NCBI GenBank assembly: GCA_011947345.1
Contig: JAAVTG010000001.1
Span: 186,001-250,000, forward strand
Source of the DNA: Phytophthora quininea
Lineage: Eukaryota; Oomycota; Peronosporomycetes; Peronosporales; Peronosporaceae
DNA length: 64,000 nucleotides
Reading direction: 5' to 3'
This document shows positions 62,164-64,000 of the stretch, in pieces. The notes under the pieces were generated by a model, which worked only from the letters and a program-made list of their open reading frames with translations, searched no databases and was not told the DNA's origin. A program made the translations under genes and the position numbers. Every line of letters starts with the position of its first letter. The stretch's first letter is position 1.

Positions 62164-64000
62164 CTATTTTGTTTGGATAATCTTTCGAGTAGGCTCATTT
62201 CCTGTAGCTGACTGGCGCCGTGTCAACCGATGGCGAACTGCTTGCGGAGTTTGCAGCCACTTCGCGCAAAGCGAGTTTGAGTACCGTTGACAGGTGAAGA
62301 AATGAGCGTAACTTGCAGTCTCAGCTGCCGCAGCTTGTAGTGACCCTGCTGTAGCAGGGAAAATGCGGTCGAAGTGGCCGCGGCGATCAAGTTCGTCGTC
62401 CATGGCGCGTACAATATCCCACTCGCTAGCAGTGAACAAATCCAAGTGCGAAGCCTCGAAGCGCTCAACTGTTGGGTCTTGAACGACTTCGTGCAGCTGT
62501 CGATTTGCAGGCTTGGCTCGCATTGTCTTGCTTCGACGAAGTGGACGCGCAGATGAAGTCGATGAATTCGATTCAGGGGTTACAGGCGAAGAATGAGCCG
62601 AATAGAGTTTAGGGGCATTGATTCTCGGGGCACACTCGCCAGTGGCACTTGCAAACCGACCAAATGGAAAGTGTCACTGAGCAGCAAGCCTTTTATTCGC
62701 CGGTCAAGGGGCGATCCCCCATAAGCGATGGCGAAACATTGACCTCGATGAGCCATGGGCGCAATTTCGAGTCCAGCATGAGGTCGAAGCCAAAGAGCTC
62801 GTAGCAAGAGCTTTTCCCTGCGAACTGGTGGAAAAGCGGCGTGAGATGCGCTTCGGCTGCGATTATCGTCTTGCAAATGATCGCTCGGATGTCACACAAG
62901 AGTGTTTCTGGGTCTTCAAGAAGCTTCTGTTCCTGTAGAGTCTGTATCAAACCCGCTAGACTCCATTTGCTGCCGGCATTTGCATGCTGCGCGTCTGCGT
63001 TCTCCACAAACCCTTCGCTTCCTTTGTTGATGGCGTAGTTAGTTAGATGTGCAAGACGGTTACGAGGATTCTTGAGTGAATACGGCTCCGTGCAGAAGCG
63101 AGTAATGCCTTCTTGAAAGAGATAAATGCGCAGGGGATCGATGCTCGTCACGACGACGTACAATCTCAAGTCGAACTTGTATCGTTCCCCGTCACCAAGC
63201 AGGAGAGGATCAGCCACGTACTTCTGCACGAGACGAGCTTTTTATTCTTGCCGAGCTTGGCTTTCTTGGAGGGTTTTCGAGCGTTATCACACAAGCGACA
63301 GGCATCTCGATGCGAGAGAACGCGGATGCCTCGACCACAGGCGGAGGCCGGAGGCTTCATGATCCACATAGGTCCGACCGTCGACGAAGATTTCCCCTTC
63401 TTATCGTCAACTATCGGAAATGTGCTGGCGACGAACGCTTCATTGCGCTCCAGAGCACGTCGAAAGGCGTCGAATTGATCCGGAAGCGAGAACCCTTCAG
63501 GAAAGAAGTCATAGCTTGCTCCAAAGCGGCGACGGCAGTTGGTGAGCGTTTTCATGAGGCGGTCCTTGCGACCGATGACCCACGGATCCGGAAAATGGTT
63601 AAATGCTTGCGCGTGGTCGGCTCGAAATCGCTCAAACTCGGTCTTTGGCACAGGTTTTGCCCACGCCATGTGCCATGCTGTCCACTTCTTGCGAGTTCGA
63701 GAAAACCCTGCCGCAGCGAAAGCGTTTTTCACGCAATTGCGTTCCCAGGAAGTCCGATACATTAGCGAAAGCTCTTGAGCGTCGACGATGGAGATCAGCA
63801 GACCGGTGTAGTCTCGCAGAACACCCAGAGATGGCGGGTAGTCAAAGCAAACTGTAGGGTTGCGTCCGAGCGGATCACTGCGACTGAAGACGAGCTTGAC
63901 GACCGGTGAAGTCATACATTTCTCTCCTGGCCTCGGAGCTTTGGTCGTCGCCCTGTTCGGGTCTGTTTCCGTGTCAGCATCATTGTCAGAGTCGCCGCCG
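62164..64000 (-). CDS. Tubulin-tyrosine-ligase-like (TTLL) enzyme, cut by the window end
   Basis: An ATP-grasp ligase of the TTLL family, probably a tubulin polyglutamylase or glycylase. Seen in order: FNHFPDPWVIGRKDRLMKTL, DFFPEGFSLPDQFDAFRRAL, GPMWIMKPPASACGRGIRVL (ATP-binding loop), then after a break near 63230 QKYVADPLLLGDGERYKFDL, RLYVVVTSIDPLRIYLFQEG, HLTNYAINKG, GFDLMLDSKLRPWLIEVNVS (metal-binding E-V-N), and after another break the C-terminal SHLDLFTASEWDIVRAMDDE to 62164. The frame is open to the window edge (acidic GGDSDNDADTETD), so the start lies outside or at the internal Met at 63915. The pairing with an axonemal coiled-coil gene fits a flagellar role. Confidence 0.85.

Overview
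The window looks like nuclear DNA of an oomycete, most likely a Phytophthora-type member of the Peronosporales. Reasons seen in the sequence: short GT..AG introns; elicitin-like proteins with the six-cysteine domain; several secreted proteins with RXLR or RXLR-like/EER motifs; the oomycete core promoter (TCATTCTC-type initiator followed by an AATT/ATTTC flanking box) just upstream of many start codons; an oomycete multi-membrane-span family; Crypton, Gypsy and LINE debris; and flagellar genes. No species call is made.

Layout. 0.5-5.1 kb: a divergent housekeeping pair, a multi-KH RNA-binding protein (-) and a BDP1/TFIIIB-B''-like protein (+). 5.2-11.5 kb: secreted Ser/Thr-rich and elicitin-like genes on the minus strand, a broken multi-TM gene and an ankyrin-like gene. 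12.5-19.9 kb: a cluster of small secreted RXLR-like effector genes and relics, with a LINE fragment and a candidate TIR element. 19.9-23.4 kb: two more Ser/Thr-rich GPI-type proteins, a Qc-SNARE and a temptin-like protein. 23.4-33.5 kb: gene-poor repeat island (unassigned relics, GC-rich repeat, Crypton, LTR-like sequence, Gypsy gag). 33.7-45.6 kb: the most unusual part. It holds a giant ankyrin-pseudokinase-kinase gene, three paralogous WY-type effectors, ankyrin-gene fragments, and a ~2 kb near-perfect inverted repeat carrying two divergent old-yellow-enzyme genes. 45.7-47.5 kb: AT-rich stretches around a dehydrogenase relic. 47.5-64 kb: a conserved block: RRS1, selenoprotein K, mitochondrial bL27, a mucin-like GPI family, a tyrosinase, a PSMG1-like proteasome chaperone, an outer-dynein-arm docking-complex-like coiled coil, and a tubulin-tyrosine-ligase-like enzyme cut by the window edge.

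How the genes relate. The window alternates housekeeping islands with accessory host-interaction genes (elicitins, effectors, mucin-like wall proteins, tyrosinase) that share a core promoter type. The effector/ankyrin-kinase region looks like a convergent two-gene cassette that was duplicated, broken and rearranged.

Caveat for all gene models. Most long conserved genes are interrupted by single-base frame breaks, almost always in the direction of one missing base, often in G/C runs. Because ordinary housekeeping genes are hit, I read these mainly as assembly indels, and I give gene spans rather than exact exon lists where this occurs.
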